Shown one piece after another: positions 40,854-53,230 of a stretch of DNA of 64,000 bases. Numbering within the stretch: position 1 is the first letter of the stretch; the number at the start of each line of letters is the position of its first letter. Source of the stretch: Plasmodium coatneyi (Eukaryota; Apicomplexa; Aconoidasida; Haemosporida; Plasmodiidae); the NCBI RefSeq assembly GCF_001680005.1, contig NC_033564.1, positions 2,046,001 to 2,110,000 on the forward strand, written 5' to 3'. The position numbers and the translations under genes were made by a program. The notes beneath the pieces were generated by a model. That model searched no databases. It was not told the origin of the DNA and saw nothing but the letters and a program-made list of their open reading frames with translations.

Positions 40854-42835
40854 TTCGGAAAGGCCGTGCGATCGTGAAAAAGGTGTGCATATATCTATGT
40901 GTATGTGCCAGAGTATGCATGTTTGCTGGCTATGCCATTCTCGCTTTAACCCACCGAGTAAGTCAACTGTGCGTGTACGTAAAATGCATGCATATCTGAT
41001 CAGCCGTTACGATGACGCCCCTTTCTTATTCATAAGTGTGAGGGAAAATTTTGTCCCATTCGTGAAGGAGTCCCAAAAAAAAAAAAAACTTTCGCCCAGA
41101 CTGAATGGGCACAACAATTTGGGCAGATAAATCTTGGCGCCACTAAAATGTGCCTTGCGAATGTGCACACATATTTTGCTTAAGGGAGGATGCCATCCCC
41201 GCCTTTTCCCATTTTTGTGTTGTAAAAATGCGGAGAATTTTACCCCAATTTTTTTAAACTGCACAATGGGATGCGTTCATGCTGCGCAGGGCTAAAAGGG
41301 AGGAAAAAAAAATACAACGATCAGTGCAAAAGAACGATTGATCAGTAACAGACGGAAGTAATTTTTCGTGAGAACAGCTAAGTTCAACAATGCGGGAACA
41401 ACTCATACGGCAAAAATACACCATAATGTGTGGGGCAGACAAAATTTGGCCAAATGGAAAAATGGAAAAATGAAAAAATGGAAAAATGAAAAAATGGGGG
41501 GAGTACCAAATTATGCGAAATAACACGGGGAAAATAAACTAAAAACTTACGTGCATACCTGGGTGACGGTACGCAGCAGGTACTTACTAACCCTAACGAG
41601 TAGCACAACTTCCATGAGGGCGCTTTCTCCGTTTCAACACATATAAACGTGCCGTCCAACAGGTGATGCAACTAAGCACACGCGAAGGAAAATCTTTAAA
41701 AGGAAGTTAACGTGGGAAAAGTCTTTATTTCATGAAAAATGTTCCGTAAAAAAATACGTAAACTTATATGAACAATAACAATTGCCATGTGGATAGAAGG
41801 ATGATGTTAAAAGGAGCACAAGGAATGGTGATAAACGTGCAGCGTATACCACGAATGCACGCATTTGTGGCGACGCGTCTGCAACCTTTAGAGAGCGAAA
41901 AATAAAAGGTACCGAATGCATTAAAATTTAAAATGCGTATGATACCGTTGCAGGTTAACAACATTGTAATGCCATCAATTTGTTTTCCTGGCGATTTTCA
42001 CATTTTTTTTAAAGCGACAAAAAACTCGACTGTTTTGCACATAATGAATACACACATATGTGGCTTAATAAATATGCACAAATGTGTTTCTACATTGTTC
42101 ATTTTTTGCCAAGAAAAATGTCGGCCTGTCTTCGGTTGGGAATATGCGGATAATAAATGGGGCCAACAGTGAACGTCCTTCTGGGTGCGCGTTCACAGAG
42201 AGGTCCAAAGGTCTCAGTAGGAATGAACACATACACACATGTGTGCGTCCGTGCATGCATATGAGATGCCTCCCTTTGGTTTATTCTCTTAATATGTGTT
42301 TGTTGCCTTAACGAAATTGACACGGATGCCCCTCCCAAATAATTATGTGCAGACAAAACGACAAGAAAAAGGAAGCTAAATGGAATGGCTTCTTGTACTG
42401 GGGTGGAAAATATGAACGCATAAAAAGCGTTATGATAATTAAATGTTAATCCGTTTGGCGATATGTCACACTGGGGGGGAAAACCACTTTTTACCAACCT
42501 GCATTCTTGCACGTTCCTTTTGGGACTGCACAAAGTGGTCGCGTCTTGCAAATATACTCTCTATCACCCATTTTGCGTGCACAACGTGGGAAAGCCTCAC
42601 AGCCGATTCTGCTTACAATCGCTAAAATGCAATAACGGGTATGCACACACCTATTAGCAAATGTTGCCACTTACAGGCACTGCGTCACGACAACTGGAAT
42701 GTTATTATCTTGCTGACTGGTATGTACGTGTCAGGAGTGAGGTACTGTTTGCATCTTTGTTACCTTTTTCTTTTCACACGGTGCGGCGTATCCCCCTCCT
42801 TTTACCCGTTTTGTTTGAATAAATGCAGTAAAGGA
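40854..42835. other. Intergenic region upstream of the 2233-residue gene
   Basis: About 2 kb holding the promoter of the 2233-residue gene and the 3' UTR of the chromodomain gene (both minus strand). It has an 8-bp minisatellite at 41452-41497 and an A12 run at about 41076. Several short frames overlap on both strands at 41400-42550, none with a recognisable family. Confidence 0.55.
41452..41497. repeat. 8-bp minisatellite, AAATGGAA/AAATGAAA units
   Basis: Nearly six tandem 8-base units alternating between aaatggaa and aaatgaaa. On the other strand it reads ccattttt-type units. Confidence 0.9.
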
Positions 42836-45800
42836 TCACGCCTTGAGAAGAGAAATCAGGGGGATGTCGCTCTGACTGTCATCTTCATCCAGGATATTGT
42901 CATCCTGTTTGAACAGGTCCTCGTTGTTGCCGCTGTCGTTGGCGTTGTCCTTGTTGATGTCACCGTTTTCATCCTGCTTATCATTATCGCTGCCGCTTCC
43001 CTGGGGGCTGTTCGAGTCGTCATTCCAGAGGCTCTTATTACCCAAGCTGGGGGGTGCATTCCCCTTAAAGACCCTTCGCCCAGCGTTCTTATTATTCCTA
43101 ACCTTATAATCGCCTTTGTTTGTTCCATTCCTACGGCAGGGGTTAGCGTCCGTGTTACCTTTGCGCACATTTTTCGCACTACATTTGACGCTCACAGTGG
43201 CGCTGATCGCTGTGGCAGTACTGCTGTTGCTACAGTTTCGCTTATTCAATTGTTTGTTCCCTGATTTTTCGACGGTCTCACCAATTGGATCATTTTCGCC
43301 TACCTCCGTGGGGACAACAATACTATCCTTTTCTTCATCCCCCTCATCCTTATTAGAAATAATATCACCATCGGTCTGCTCATTGGGGGCATCACTTTGC
43401 GAGGATTCCTTTTCTCCTTTACTACCACGTAGTGCACGTACTCCACTAGATTTGTTCATCCGGATATGGTTTCCATTTTGCGTATCGCAAATGGATTCTA
43501 AAAGTGTGTCCTTGTTAACCGGATCTTCTGTAACCTTTTTCGAAGTGTCATCCCGACTGAGATTATTTTGCTGCACGGAGGAACCATCCACTTGGTCGAT
43601 AGAGCTCATGGGGATGTATTCCAACTGACTGTTCGAATCGAAGTACATACAATTATTCATTCTTTGTATGCTGCTTGGCGAATTAAACTCACCAGTATTG
43701 GTGTCATCAGCAAATAGGTTGGATCCATTGTCTGTTGTAACAACATGGGGAAGCAGCACATCTGATATATCATTTGGTTCTTTTTCAACTAATGGGTCAT
43801 CATTCTGCACTGTAGCATCTGTTCTAGCCTTCCTTCCGATATGGCTTCCATACGTTTCACCACTTGGTGCGTGTTCCTTATCATCCTCATGGGGATCGCC
43901 TTCTACTTCATTGTCATTTTTATTTTCCCACTGGATTATTGATCCATCAGTCCCTCTGGACAAACGCAATAAGCGGGAAAATAGTTCTTTTTCCTCCATT
44001 TGCCTGATATGTATTCCCCGCTGTGCGTTGCTTTCTTCCAGCAGAGGGGTACTGGCTCCTTCGGGGTACATGTCAGTGTCGTTCCTCACTTCATTGCTCA
44101 CTTCATGACTGACCTCTTCGGTGACCTCTTCGGTTACTACTTCTGTAACTTCTTCGGTAGCATCTTCCTGTGGTAGGCCGTTCGCTGCTGAGTCCTCCCA
44201 AGGGTAACTACTGTTGGTGTTTCCCTGCGTGTGGCTTTCCTCGGTGTGCATATCATGGTGAGCCTCTTCATTGTCTCGTTCTTCCTCCAAGGTTCTCTCC
44301 TCCTGGCTGGCCTGCTCCGCAGCAACTTCCTTCTTCTCACCCAAGTGCAGGTAAAATCGCTCAAAATAATCCGGAGACGGAAAAATGAACAAATTTGGCT
44401 TCACATTTATGGACAAAAAAATATCCTTAAAAAATTCATTTAATTTGTTATTTAATTTAAAAATTTCATCAAAGAGCATAATATTTTTTGCCAGTTCGTT
44501 GAGCGAATTATCTGAGCTGAAATTTCTGCTCTCTGTTTTTGTATCGCACACATAATCCAGCAGAATATTTATAAATTCACAATTTTTATAAATAAAATTA
44601 TAATTTCTGAAATCGCTAAAAATATCAAAGTAGAGGAAAATATTCGTGTAAGATTCTAACAGGTGTACTTGGAAATTTCCCTTAATAAAATTTATGCTGT
44701 TTTTATTTTTTCCGTTATAGAAATTTATTATGTTCATATTTTTTATGAGTGCGTCTATATTGTTCAGCGCTAGCTTGTTGATGGATTCGCTATACTCCAG
44801 GTATCTCTCCATGTAATTCATTTTCACAAGGGGGATGTTCAGCGCGTCTAACTTTGCGTACTTCACATTCGGTTCAACATACTCTGCACTATTCCTGTTG
44901 CTGCTTTGGTTGGGCATATTTTGTGGCGACAATTTGGGTTTCTTCGCGTGATTCATTTTTTGTGCACCCGTTTTGCTGCTTGGGTTTACATTCCATGCAA
45001 TATCCTCATCATACACTTGTTTTTTCTTTTTCTTTTTCTCGCTTTTTTTGCTCACGTGGGATGTCACGCCTTTTTTCTCTCCATGTGTTTTTCTCACAGG
45101 GTTCGGGTTCTTCCCAACGTGGAAATGATGAACATTTGGGTGGTTCATCTCCTCCGCACGCAAATCATTGGTACCCTTAAATGGGGCGCAATTCTCACTA
45201 GAGAAGTTACCCCTGTTGTAGCTGTAGAAAATGTTGTTGAGTAGCACCTGCTTCGGGTTGTCATTATCCTGGGTTACCTTTTCAAAAAGGACCTTCTTTG
45301 GGTACTTGGGAAAATTTCCCATCTCGTGGGGGAACGTACTATTCATTCTGACATGATTACACATGGTGACCTGCTTATCCTTAAATAGATGCTGCAAATC
45401 TTTGTGCGAAGAATTTCGGGACTTCATCATAATTTCCACATTTCTCGGGGAAGCTAACTTCAGCTTCAGTTCGTTTAACAAATCTCCCTCGTCCGCTTGA
45501 CATGACCTCTTTTCCTTCAGCGCGCTCAAAACGTTTTCAAAAAAGTTAATGTAGTAATCGCACTTTTCATTTTCTGTACTCAGCACGTCCTTTAAGTTTA
45601 TTATCATGTCGGCGTCTTGGCAACCCATTCCGGAAAAGCTACCCATAGCGTTACCAATAGCACTTCCAAAGGCGCTGTCCGCTGGACCCACTGAGCGATG
45701 ATCCGTCCTATGGTGCGCCTTCTTATAGTGGCCCTCTTTCTTCGCTCCTTTCACCCTGTGTGAGGTGTCACTGGAACAGTACTTTCCCTTACGATTATTC

Positions 45801-48800
45801 ATCACTCCCTCGTTGCGTGAAAACAACACGTTGCCTTTGCTTTCCTGCAGTTTGAGCCTCATATGGTCACCGGCATCGACCGAAGTGCTAATGCGTTTCT
45901 TTCTTTTCTTCTTTCCTTCTTCACCTCTTCCCTTATTGGGGGCATCCGAATCGGTGTGCCTCATTTTTTTAAAAGAGAGTGAGTTTTCCATTTGTTCCTT
46001 TTGAGCAATATTCCTGGCGTATCCACTTAAATTATCCTTTTTGTCACGTATACTGCCGTTAACACTTGGGCTTCCACTAGTGCACGATCTGCTTTTGTTG
46101 AACACGTTCTTGACATATTCCAGTATTTCTTCCTCATCGTCGTAGTTGACTGCGTTGTGTCCGTCCTCTTTTATGCTGGCCTTACTCTTCACATCGCTTT
46201 TGCCACTTTTCCTGTGCGTCATCATCATGGCGCGCTTTCCCACAGATAAGCCATTCACATATTCAGCAAAGCTAATCGCATCATTGCCCTTCTGATCGTT
46301 GTTTACCAGATCAGGGTATTTTATATCTTCCGGGGTAAACTGGTTCAGGGCATATTTCTCTTCCGTCAGGCCATACAGATGAGGGTGACTCTTTTGCTGA
46401 CTTTTCCTACTTCCCGAGTTGGCATTACTGGACACTTGGCTACCGGCACAATCCTTCAGTTTATCATCCATACTTCTTTCGTAGTTATTCATTTCAACAA
46501 AATTTTCTTCCCTTGGGTAACTTCCCTTGTCGGGACATTCATTTTCATTCTCCTCATATTGGGTGTTATTCGTATTAAGGATCTCGTCGGAGGTGTAATT
46601 TTCTACGCTGTTAAATATGTGCCTCGGAATGGCATTTCCCCTTTCGCTGTTTTTGGATTCCTTGCTTACGTCGTCTTGCATAAAATTGATGACGCTGTTT
46701 TTGGTCATGCTATCCATCGTGTTTTCCTTCTCGGGAAGAAAGTTTACCTTACCCTTTGGATACCCTTGTTCTTCCTTTTTGTCCTCTTCCTCTTCATAGT
46801 GGCACTTGTTTGCTTCCCCTTTGCTTTCCTCCGGTATGCTGGCCATTCGGTCGCTTCGCTCATTCAGGTACATTTCGTAGAGGGAGTTCACGTTGTGCAG
46901 TCCGCTGGAGAGATAAGGATCGCACCCTTCGAATGTGTGTTCCTCTGCTCTGTTGGAGGACCTTCCCTGGTAGTTGCACGCGTTTGAAATGTTCAGCCCA
47001 CCAATGCTGTTACTTGCGCTTCGGACGCTGCTTCCATCCACATTTCCACCAGTGCTAACGGTTTCCCCCTTGCTCATGTCTACCACGTCCATGTATTCGA
47101 TACTCGGATGAGCATCACCATTCTCTTGCATGAAGAAACTCTTTGCCTTCTTCTCCCCATGATCATTAAAGTTCATTATCTCATCCCTGTAGAGGTGCAT
47201 GTCTTCCGTTCCATACTTTTTCCTGTAAACAATTTCTCTCGAATTGGATCTGCGTTCATGGTCTCGATAGCTAGCCTTCTTTTCACTCATTCCATGCGTT
47301 CCGTTCAGCCCGTGTATATTTAAGGCGTGCACATGTGTGCTGATCCCGTTTTTGGAAAACTTTTTCAAGCTCTTCTTAAAGGTACTCACTTTTTTTTTAA
47401 AAATATTTCCCGACGACAATTTGGATGGAGACTTATTCTTGTAGAACGGTTTCTTGTTGTGGTTGTTGATGGTGATGTAGTTCGTGCTGTTGTGGTTTAT
47501 AATGCAGGTGTTATTATTATTGTTGTTGCTATTGCTGTTGTTGTTGAAGCAGGTGTTGTTGAAGCAGGTGTTGTTCGTGTTGTTGATGTTGTTCTCTCCG
47601 ACGTTCAGTTTGTTCAAGCAGTTGTTTCCGCTCACGCTACTGCTAGTGACGTGGTTGAGGTACTTCTCCCGGTGGTCGATTTTTATCTTCTTCTTCATCT
47701 TCTTCTTTTTTATATAATTCGTGTTGCTGTTGGTGGTGGTACTGGTGTAGTGGGGTGCACCTGCACCGATGGCGCTATTATTGTTCAGGCAGTTGCTGCT
47801 GCTACGACTGCTGTTGTTAGCCTTTTCGCTCTCTAACCCTTTGGCACTACTCAAATGGGACGAGACAAATTTTTCCTTCTCCTTCGTGCTCATGCTTTCG
47901 TCATCCATCAGTTCTTTCTTCACTATGATGTACTGCTGGTTGTTTTTGATCCCATAAATATCGTCCATGTAGAATGTGTCCTTTCCAACATTCCTTCCAT
48001 CGGATGATACAACAATTTTGGGATAACCATTTTTCGTCTTGTTACTGATGAATGGTTCTTGTTCGTCTACGTCCACCTTTTCTTTGCGTATTTCAAAAGT
48101 GGCCTTCTCCCCAAACTCACCAAATACTTCTTCCGTCATGTAGATTCGTTCAGATGAGCTCGTCGAATTGCATCTTATTTTTGGTAAAAATTCATCCTCA
48201 TACGTTTGGTCCACGGTATCTGTGTGGTCAACCAGGTTGCCGTTCACGCCTCCATTAATATTGCTGTTGTTGCTGCCATTGGTGATGTTGTTCGTGGCGT
48301 CATTGTTACTTGCATCGTGGTTGGTTGCTATGTGGTTCATATTACTATGGTTGCTACTGCTATGGTTTATACTGCCGTTATTGCTTCCTGCATGGTTACT
48401 ACTGCCGTGCGTACTGCTTCCATTGTTACTGCTCCGATTCAATTTCTTCAATCCATTGCTTTCGAACCCAAGGGGAACATCCCCGTTGCCCATTCTGCCG
48501 TTTGCACCTGCGAAGTTGTTGCTGTAACCCTGGTTGAGGGCCTCATACTTTCTCTTGTCCCTGACTTTCCAGAACAGATACGTATCATCATTGGCCACAT
48601 TTTTCGAAACGCTTATTCCATTCTGCTTCTTATAACTCTCCGTTGGGAGGTTATTTGGATCGTCGTATGCGCGTGTAGGGGGCAGGTTGTGGTTGTGCAT
48701 TTGGCTGGTCATTTGGTTGGACATTTGACTAGCCATTTGACTGTTCATTTGGCTGAACAGCTGCCCATGGAGATGACCGTGGCTCCTATTTCCATTGCGA

Positions 48801-49945
48801 CTGAGACTATGGCCGTGGGAGAGAGACGGATAGTTGTGCATGCTTCCCTTGTACTGGTCATACGTACTTTCCAAATGGTCAAAAATGTTTAAGTCGTTAC
48901 TCCTGGCACTTTTTCCCGTTTCATTACTCATCTCCCGACTTCTGCTGTTGATAAAATGGTCCAACAGGTTTTTATTATTCTGCAAAATAGCATTAAATTT
49001 ATTTTTTTGTCTCACGTAATAATTATTGTCAAGGCGTTCCATTATTTTATTTTTCGTATGGCTAGCTATTTTTTCATTTTTATTTGAAATTCCCATACTG
49101 TTAATTCGGTTGCCTATACAGAGGATGCTTTTTATGTTTCCCAATTTTTTTCGATGACTAAATGTTGCGTCGTTTTTCTCGTAATGCTCATTTAGGGGGT
49201 TGCTTAGATTTATGTTCCCGCTCATATTTTTAAAGAGGCTGTCATTTTTTATGAAATCGTCGTCTTCTTCATGACCGTTCATCATATTTCTTGGGAAGAA
49301 ATTATTGGAATGAAAATTTGCAGAACTGATTTCGTTTGATAAAAGTTTTGGTCCCCGTAGACGTCCCTCTTGTTCCTCTTCTTCATCATTCAGTCCTGTT
49401 CGATTCTTTTCCATCATTCCCTTTTTCTTTTTTCTTAAATTGTTCACACCGATCCCGCTCATGACGCTCATTGAAACATTACTATTCATTCCGTTTAATG
49501 CATTGGAATGGATGTGTGGGCTTCCTACCATCCCTGTGGAGACGCCAGCAGAATTATCCATGTTGGAAAGTGGAGTGCCTCCATTCCCATTTGGAATTTC
49601 CAACTCTTCCGTCAACTTCAGTGCTGCCTTCCTCGCCTGACCTTTCAATGTTGAGCTTAAATTTTCGAAAGGCTCCCACGTATTATCATCACTATCGTAA
49701 TTTTTCCATTTTATGAAAAATTCAAAATTGTCAAGACTTTCTTCCTTTCTATTTTTTTTTCTCTTTACGTTTAATTTGTACCTGGCCATGACGATTTTTT
49801 CGACTTCAAACACTTCATTGTAGTCGGGTTCCCCGACTGCCGTTAGGCTCAGTTCCGAGCTGTAGTCATCGTCGATAATGTTCTTTAACTTGTTTTTCTT
49901 CTTCGGTTTCGTGGAGGCACCTCCTCTCCCTTTTTTTATTGGCAT
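42836..49945 (-). CDS. Chromodomain-containing protein, 2369 aa
   Basis: Chromatin protein expected to read a methyl-lysine on histone H3. The chromodomain lies near the N-terminus (about residues 41-98): YNEVFEVEKIVMARYKLNVK, a Lys/Arg-rich insertion (KRKKNRKEE), then FEFFIKWKNYDSDDNTWEPF and ENL. The aromatic cage positions (F/Y of FEVEKI, W of IKWKNY and W of NTWEP) are kept. The rest is mostly low complexity: a Ser/Gln/Met repeat (SQMNSQMASQMSNQMTSQM, about 385-405), Asn-Ser-His repeats (about 500-560), a poly-Asn/Thr block (about 780-825) and a TEEVTEVVTEEV repeat (about 1927-1950). A hydrophobic helical block at about 1705-1865 (ERYLEYSESINKLALNNIDA to NLFIFPSPDYFERFYLHLG) is the only other region that looks folded. 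It is far larger than HP1 and lacks a helicase, so it is neither HP1 nor CHD1; it fits the separate Plasmodium chromodomain protein (CDP). Single exon. Confidence 0.88.
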   Translation of the reverse strand: MPIKKGRGGASTKPKKKNKLKNIIDDDYSSELSLTAVGEPDYNEVFEVEKIVMARYKLNVKRKKNRKEESLDNFEFFIKWKNYDSDDNTWEPFENLSSTLKGQARKAALKLTEELEIPNGNGGTPLSNMDNSAGVSTGMVGSPHIHSNALNGMNSNVSMSVMSGIGVNNLRKKKKGMMEKNRTGLNDEEEEQEGRLRGPKLLSNEISSANFHSNNFFPRNMMNGHEEDDDFIKNDSLFKNMSGNINLSNPLNEHYEKNDATFSHRKKLGNIKSILCIGNRINSMGISNKNEKIASHTKNKIMERLDNNYYVRQKNKFNAILQNNKNLLDHFINSRSREMSNETGKSARSNDLNIFDHLESTYDQYKGSMHNYPSLSHGHSLSRNGNRSHGHLHGQLFSQMNSQMASQMSNQMTSQMHNHNLPPTRAYDDPNNLPTESYKKQNGISVSKNVANDDTYLFWKVRDKRKYEALNQGYSNNFAGANGRMGNGDVPLGFESNGLKKLNRSSNNGSSTHGSSNHAGSNNGSINHSSSNHSNMNHIATNHDASNNDATNNITNGSNNSNINGGVNGNLVDHTDTVDQTYEDEFLPKIRCNSTSSSERIYMTEEVFGEFGEKATFEIRKEKVDVDEQEPFISNKTKNGYPKIVVSSDGRNVGKDTFYMDDIYGIKNNQQYIIVKKELMDDESMSTKEKEKFVSSHLSSAKGLESEKANNSSRSSSNCLNNNSAIGAGAPHYTSTTTNSNTNYIKKKKMKKKIKIDHREKYLNHVTSSSVSGNNCLNKLNVGENNINNTNNTCFNNTCFNNNSNSNNNNNNTCIINHNSTNYITINNHNKKPFYKNKSPSKLSSGNIFKKKVSTFKKSLKKFSKNGISTHVHALNIHGLNGTHGMSEKKASYRDHERRSNSREIVYRKKYGTEDMHLYRDEIMNFNDHGEKKAKSFFMQENGDAHPSIEYMDVVDMSKGETVSTGGNVDGSSVRSASNSIGGLNISNACNYQGRSSNRAEEHTFEGCDPYLSSGLHNVNSLYEMYLNERSDRMASIPEESKGEANKCHYEEEEDKKEEQGYPKGKVNFLPEKENTMDSMTKNSVINFMQDDVSKESKNSERGNAIPRHIFNSVENYTSDEILNTNNTQYEENENECPDKGSYPREENFVEMNNYERSMDDKLKDCAGSQVSSNANSGSRKSQQKSHPHLYGLTEEKYALNQFTPEDIKYPDLVNNDQKGNDAISFAEYVNGLSVGKRAMMMTHRKSGKSDVKSKASIKEDGHNAVNYDDEEEILEYVKNVFNKSRSCTSGSPSVNGSIRDKKDNLSGYARNIAQKEQMENSLSFKKMRHTDSDAPNKGRGEEGKKKRKKRISTSVDAGDHMRLKLQESKGNVLFSRNEGVMNNRKGKYCSSDTSHRVKGAKKEGHYKKAHHRTDHRSVGPADSAFGSAIGNAMGSFSGMGCQDADMIINLKDVLSTENEKCDYYINFFENVLSALKEKRSCQADEGDLLNELKLKLASPRNVEIMMKSRNSSHKDLQHLFKDKQVTMCNHVRMNSTFPHEMGNFPKYPKKVLFEKVTQDNDNPKQVLLNNIFYSYNRGNFSSENCAPFKGTNDLRAEEMNHPNVHHFHVGKNPNPVRKTHGEKKGVTSHVSKKSEKKKKKKQVYDEDIAWNVNPSSKTGAQKMNHAKKPKLSPQNMPNQSSNRNSAEYVEPNVKYAKLDALNIPLVKMNYMERYLEYSESINKLALNNIDALIKNMNIINFYNGKNKNSINFIKGNFQVHLLESYTNIFLYFDIFSDFRNYNFIYKNCEFINILLDYVCDTKTESRNFSSDNSLNELAKNIMLFDEIFKLNNKLNEFFKDIFLSINVKPNLFIFPSPDYFERFYLHLGEKKEVAAEQASQEERTLEEERDNEEAHHDMHTEESHTQGNTNSSYPWEDSAANGLPQEDATEEVTEVVTEEVTEEVSHEVSNEVRNDTDMYPEGASTPLLEESNAQRGIHIRQMEEKELFSRLLRLSRGTDGSIIQWENKNDNEVEGDPHEDDKEHAPSGETYGSHIGRKARTDATVQNDDPLVEKEPNDISDVLLPHVVTTDNGSNLFADDTNTGEFNSPSSIQRMNNCMYFDSNSQLEYIPMSSIDQVDGSSVQQNNLSRDDTSKKVTEDPVNKDTLLESICDTQNGNHIRMNKSSGVRALRGSKGEKESSQSDAPNEQTDGDIISNKDEGDEEKDSIVVPTEVGENDPIGETVEKSGNKQLNKRNCSNSSTATAISATVSVKCSAKNVRKGNTDANPCRRNGTNKGDYKVRNNKNAGRRVFKGNAPPSLGNKSLWNDDSNSPQGSGSDNDKQDENGDINKDNANDSGNNEDLFKQDDNILDEDDSQSDIPLISLLKA

Positions 49946-52900
49946 TTTATCGTTCGAGGGGGGAGTTATTAAGCGGTATGTGGTGGCTTCTTAGTATCCT
50001 TTTAGCAACGTTGTAGTAGTGTTGGTATGGTGTGCCGTTGTGTACGTTTGGGTGGATGGGTTCGTCAGAGGGGTTTGCGCGTGTAGGCGCGATCTCCTTG
50101 TGCGTTTTAGCGTAGGTGTGTATATATGCAGTGACACTCACATGTGCAAGTGCAAACATATGTTTGCTGCTTGTGGTATGTTCTCACGCACGTCAACGTG
50201 AACGCGAACAACACATGTATGCATACCTACAAGCACATACGCATATATTTTTGCAAGCCAAAAGTTAAAAAAAATTCTCATGACATATTTTAAAATTAAT
50301 ACAAAAAAAAAAAAGTATCAATGACCGAGTGTTACAGGTACAAAAAAAAAAAAAAAAAAGCGAAATGAATCTTATCCGTTTTGCGTGTAAAATGAATGTA
50401 ATTCGGTGTATGTTTTATTCTTTTTGTTCTTCTTTTTCAGTGTTTTTTCTATCTCTCGCTCTTGACAAATAAAACAATTTTCCAGTTCAATGTATTACAC
50501 GCGGTAGGAAAAAAGATTGATGTAATTAGCTTATATATATATTCATGCAGAGAAATGCAGCTCCAATCACTTCGGCTGCCGGACCTTTGGGTTCAAAATA
50601 AAAGATCCTTTCTTTTAAAGGCCGATGAACATTATTTTATTCGCGTGTGTGAGTGTATGTAGGAGCATGCAGAAATGCTAATCAATGTAAACAGGTCGAG
50701 TCGACACGTAGGGTTCAATGGGTGAATGCAAAATGTGAAAACATATAATTGATCATATACATGCACGCATATTTTTACGTGTTATCCTCTCTTCAGTGCT
50801 AAAAAGAAAAAAAAAAAAAAAAAAAAAAAAAATCCTTCCAACTTAGGCATACATATGCTCAGGATTTTTTATTTTATTTTATTATTATTATTTTTTTTTC
50901 TTCTTTAGTTGTGTGGAGGATGTGTGTCAGTCAAGCCAAAGTTAAAAGGCAAACGATGCATACGTACCTCGGCATGAAGGCACATAGGCGCATACGTTCA
51001 TGCACAGGCATGCAGTGAATGGTTTGTCAGTCTTTTCTACGACTCCCTCTCACTGTGCATACAAAAAGGAAGTAAAAAAAAAAAAAAGAAAAAAACAATG
51101 CAGTGTGGTGCAGCCACTGGGACAAAACACAACAAGTGGTATATCAAGTTACGTAAAAATGACAATTGTAATAGGCGCAATTCTTTGATGCAACTTTTTT
51201 CCCGATCTAATTAGAATAAATCCTGAGAACAACGAACGGTTATTAAAATGTTCAAGCTGCCAGTGTGAATGCACAATCAAAGGGGGTGACGCAGTTACTG
51301 TAATCAGGCATGCACATAGGGGGCACATTGGAATATCTGCGTGAAAATACACATGTGCATATATTTAAATGTAAGTGCAACGGTAAGTGTATATTTTTTC
51401 CCTGTACGTACAGGTGCACATGCACCTTGGCATACACACCCCCGCCCACGCGTGTCTCACGGTGAATACTTCTTTTAAAAGTATGCACATTTAATCATTC
51501 ATCAATTTTCCGTGTAAACGGGGACGGTGGGGGATATAAGTAATTAATGCTTAAGCACTTCACACAATTTTCACGTTGGATAAGCATGTACTGCATATAA
51601 GGTTGGTACGCCCCTGGTGGTTCGCATGAATTGTGTCAAAAGGTTACACAAGGCGGAACGGGACGAAATATGAGACATACAAATGAATGTAATCAATTCG
51701 CTATATGTCCTTTTGGAATACTGATATGTATGCATGCAGCGACATTCGGTTTTCCAAAAAAAAAAAAAAAAAAGTTTTTAATAATTTGTGAAATTCCCTC
51801 ATTCATCAGGAGCAGTGGACACGGGAAGGGTACATGTATGCACGCCTATGCACCCATGCACACACAAACGATCGTTTCCAAGCTCCCCTATTTAAAATCG
51901 GGTGGGAGCATCATATGTGCGTACATAAAGTTGCATTGACCTAGACATACTTTTATGAGCACGGAAATCATTTAAAGCACTTGTTCGCATGGATAAAAGC
52001 GCACATTTTTCCCCTTTAACATTACAACGGAAAAGTGAAGGGGGAAACTCACGGACTAGCAAAAAGGGGAAATGCTCATTATTTTTGTCAGATCAATACA
52101 ACAAAAAAAGGGGGGGGAGAATATTCGCCGAAAAGAGAGGCGTTGAAAATAGGAGATAAAAAAAAAAAAAAAATGCACATGCAAGATTAGCGGTGCTGAG
52201 CGGGTACAAGCGCATGTACATAAAATATTATACAGTACACAGGTAAGTACGTGGTAGCGTTTGACATAGCCTGGTCATTTGGGCACCTAAACAGGGGGTA
52301 GCGTTTTAAAAAAAAAAATTCATGGTGCGCGAAGGAAAGGGGTGAAAGGTTATCCTTATCTACACACAGACACGCACGCATGCATCCATATGTGCATACA
52401 CATACAGTGTTGCACATTCACTCGTTTCACAGTTGCATTTAACGTCCGCTAGCATTGCATGCACGTTTAGCATATCGATTGTGTGCGGAATGTGACTTCA
52501 AATTGAAGCGTCCATGCGGTGCCTTCTTTCTGAGGGGTAACCTCTCACGCGGTAAAATGTATACACATAAAAATATGCACCATGTAATGATATATACTAA
52601 AAAAAAAAAAAAAAAAAAAGGTGACAACTATTCGTTACAGGGCCATTAATTTTTAAAACAAGATAAAAATTTCCTCGCTCTTGTATGCCGGAAAAAGCTT
52701 AGCCAACTTAATCTAACAATTTTCCCATTCCACCGTGCACACGTCCACCAATATGTATGCTTACTACGGTGAAATATGTATCCCCTGTTGGCAACGCCGC
52801 ACAAAAGCGTAGCACGTCTTTCTTAATATGTTAAAATGGCGCTTCGTGCACATGTGCCCGGTTACGGGAGTTCTAAAAAATTAGCAACTGGACATTGGTG

Positions 52901-52976
52901 GGTCGCATCACTGTGCAAATGGTACGTAAGCAAAGGGAAGACGCCAATATGAAAATCGTGTATGGATGTATGTATG

Positions 52977-52999
52977 TATATATATATATATATATATAT
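52977..52999. repeat. TA dinucleotide microsatellite
   Basis: An uninterrupted (TA)n run flanked by gtatgtatg and tgtg. Confidence 0.9.
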
Positions 53000-53230
53000 G
53001 TGTATTTTTTGGGGGGCTATCGCTGCGGGCCGTACCTCGGGGGACGCGTCACATAGACGGGTTTACACGTAAGCGCGTATATGTGAACACACATGCAAAG
53101 GTGTTTAGCTCCATGCATGGTGTGTGCCGGTTTGCCTGTAGGCGTATACGTACACATGCATGCTTACAAGCTATACGTGCGAAATGTGTTCATGTGACAT
53201 GTTATAGCAGCTATAAAAAGTTTTATAATA

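Noticed and set aside
47327..47836. Plus-strand 169-residue Val/Leu-rich frame inside the chromodomain gene
   Set aside because: It is the antisense shadow of Asn/Thr codon repeats in the real coding strand.
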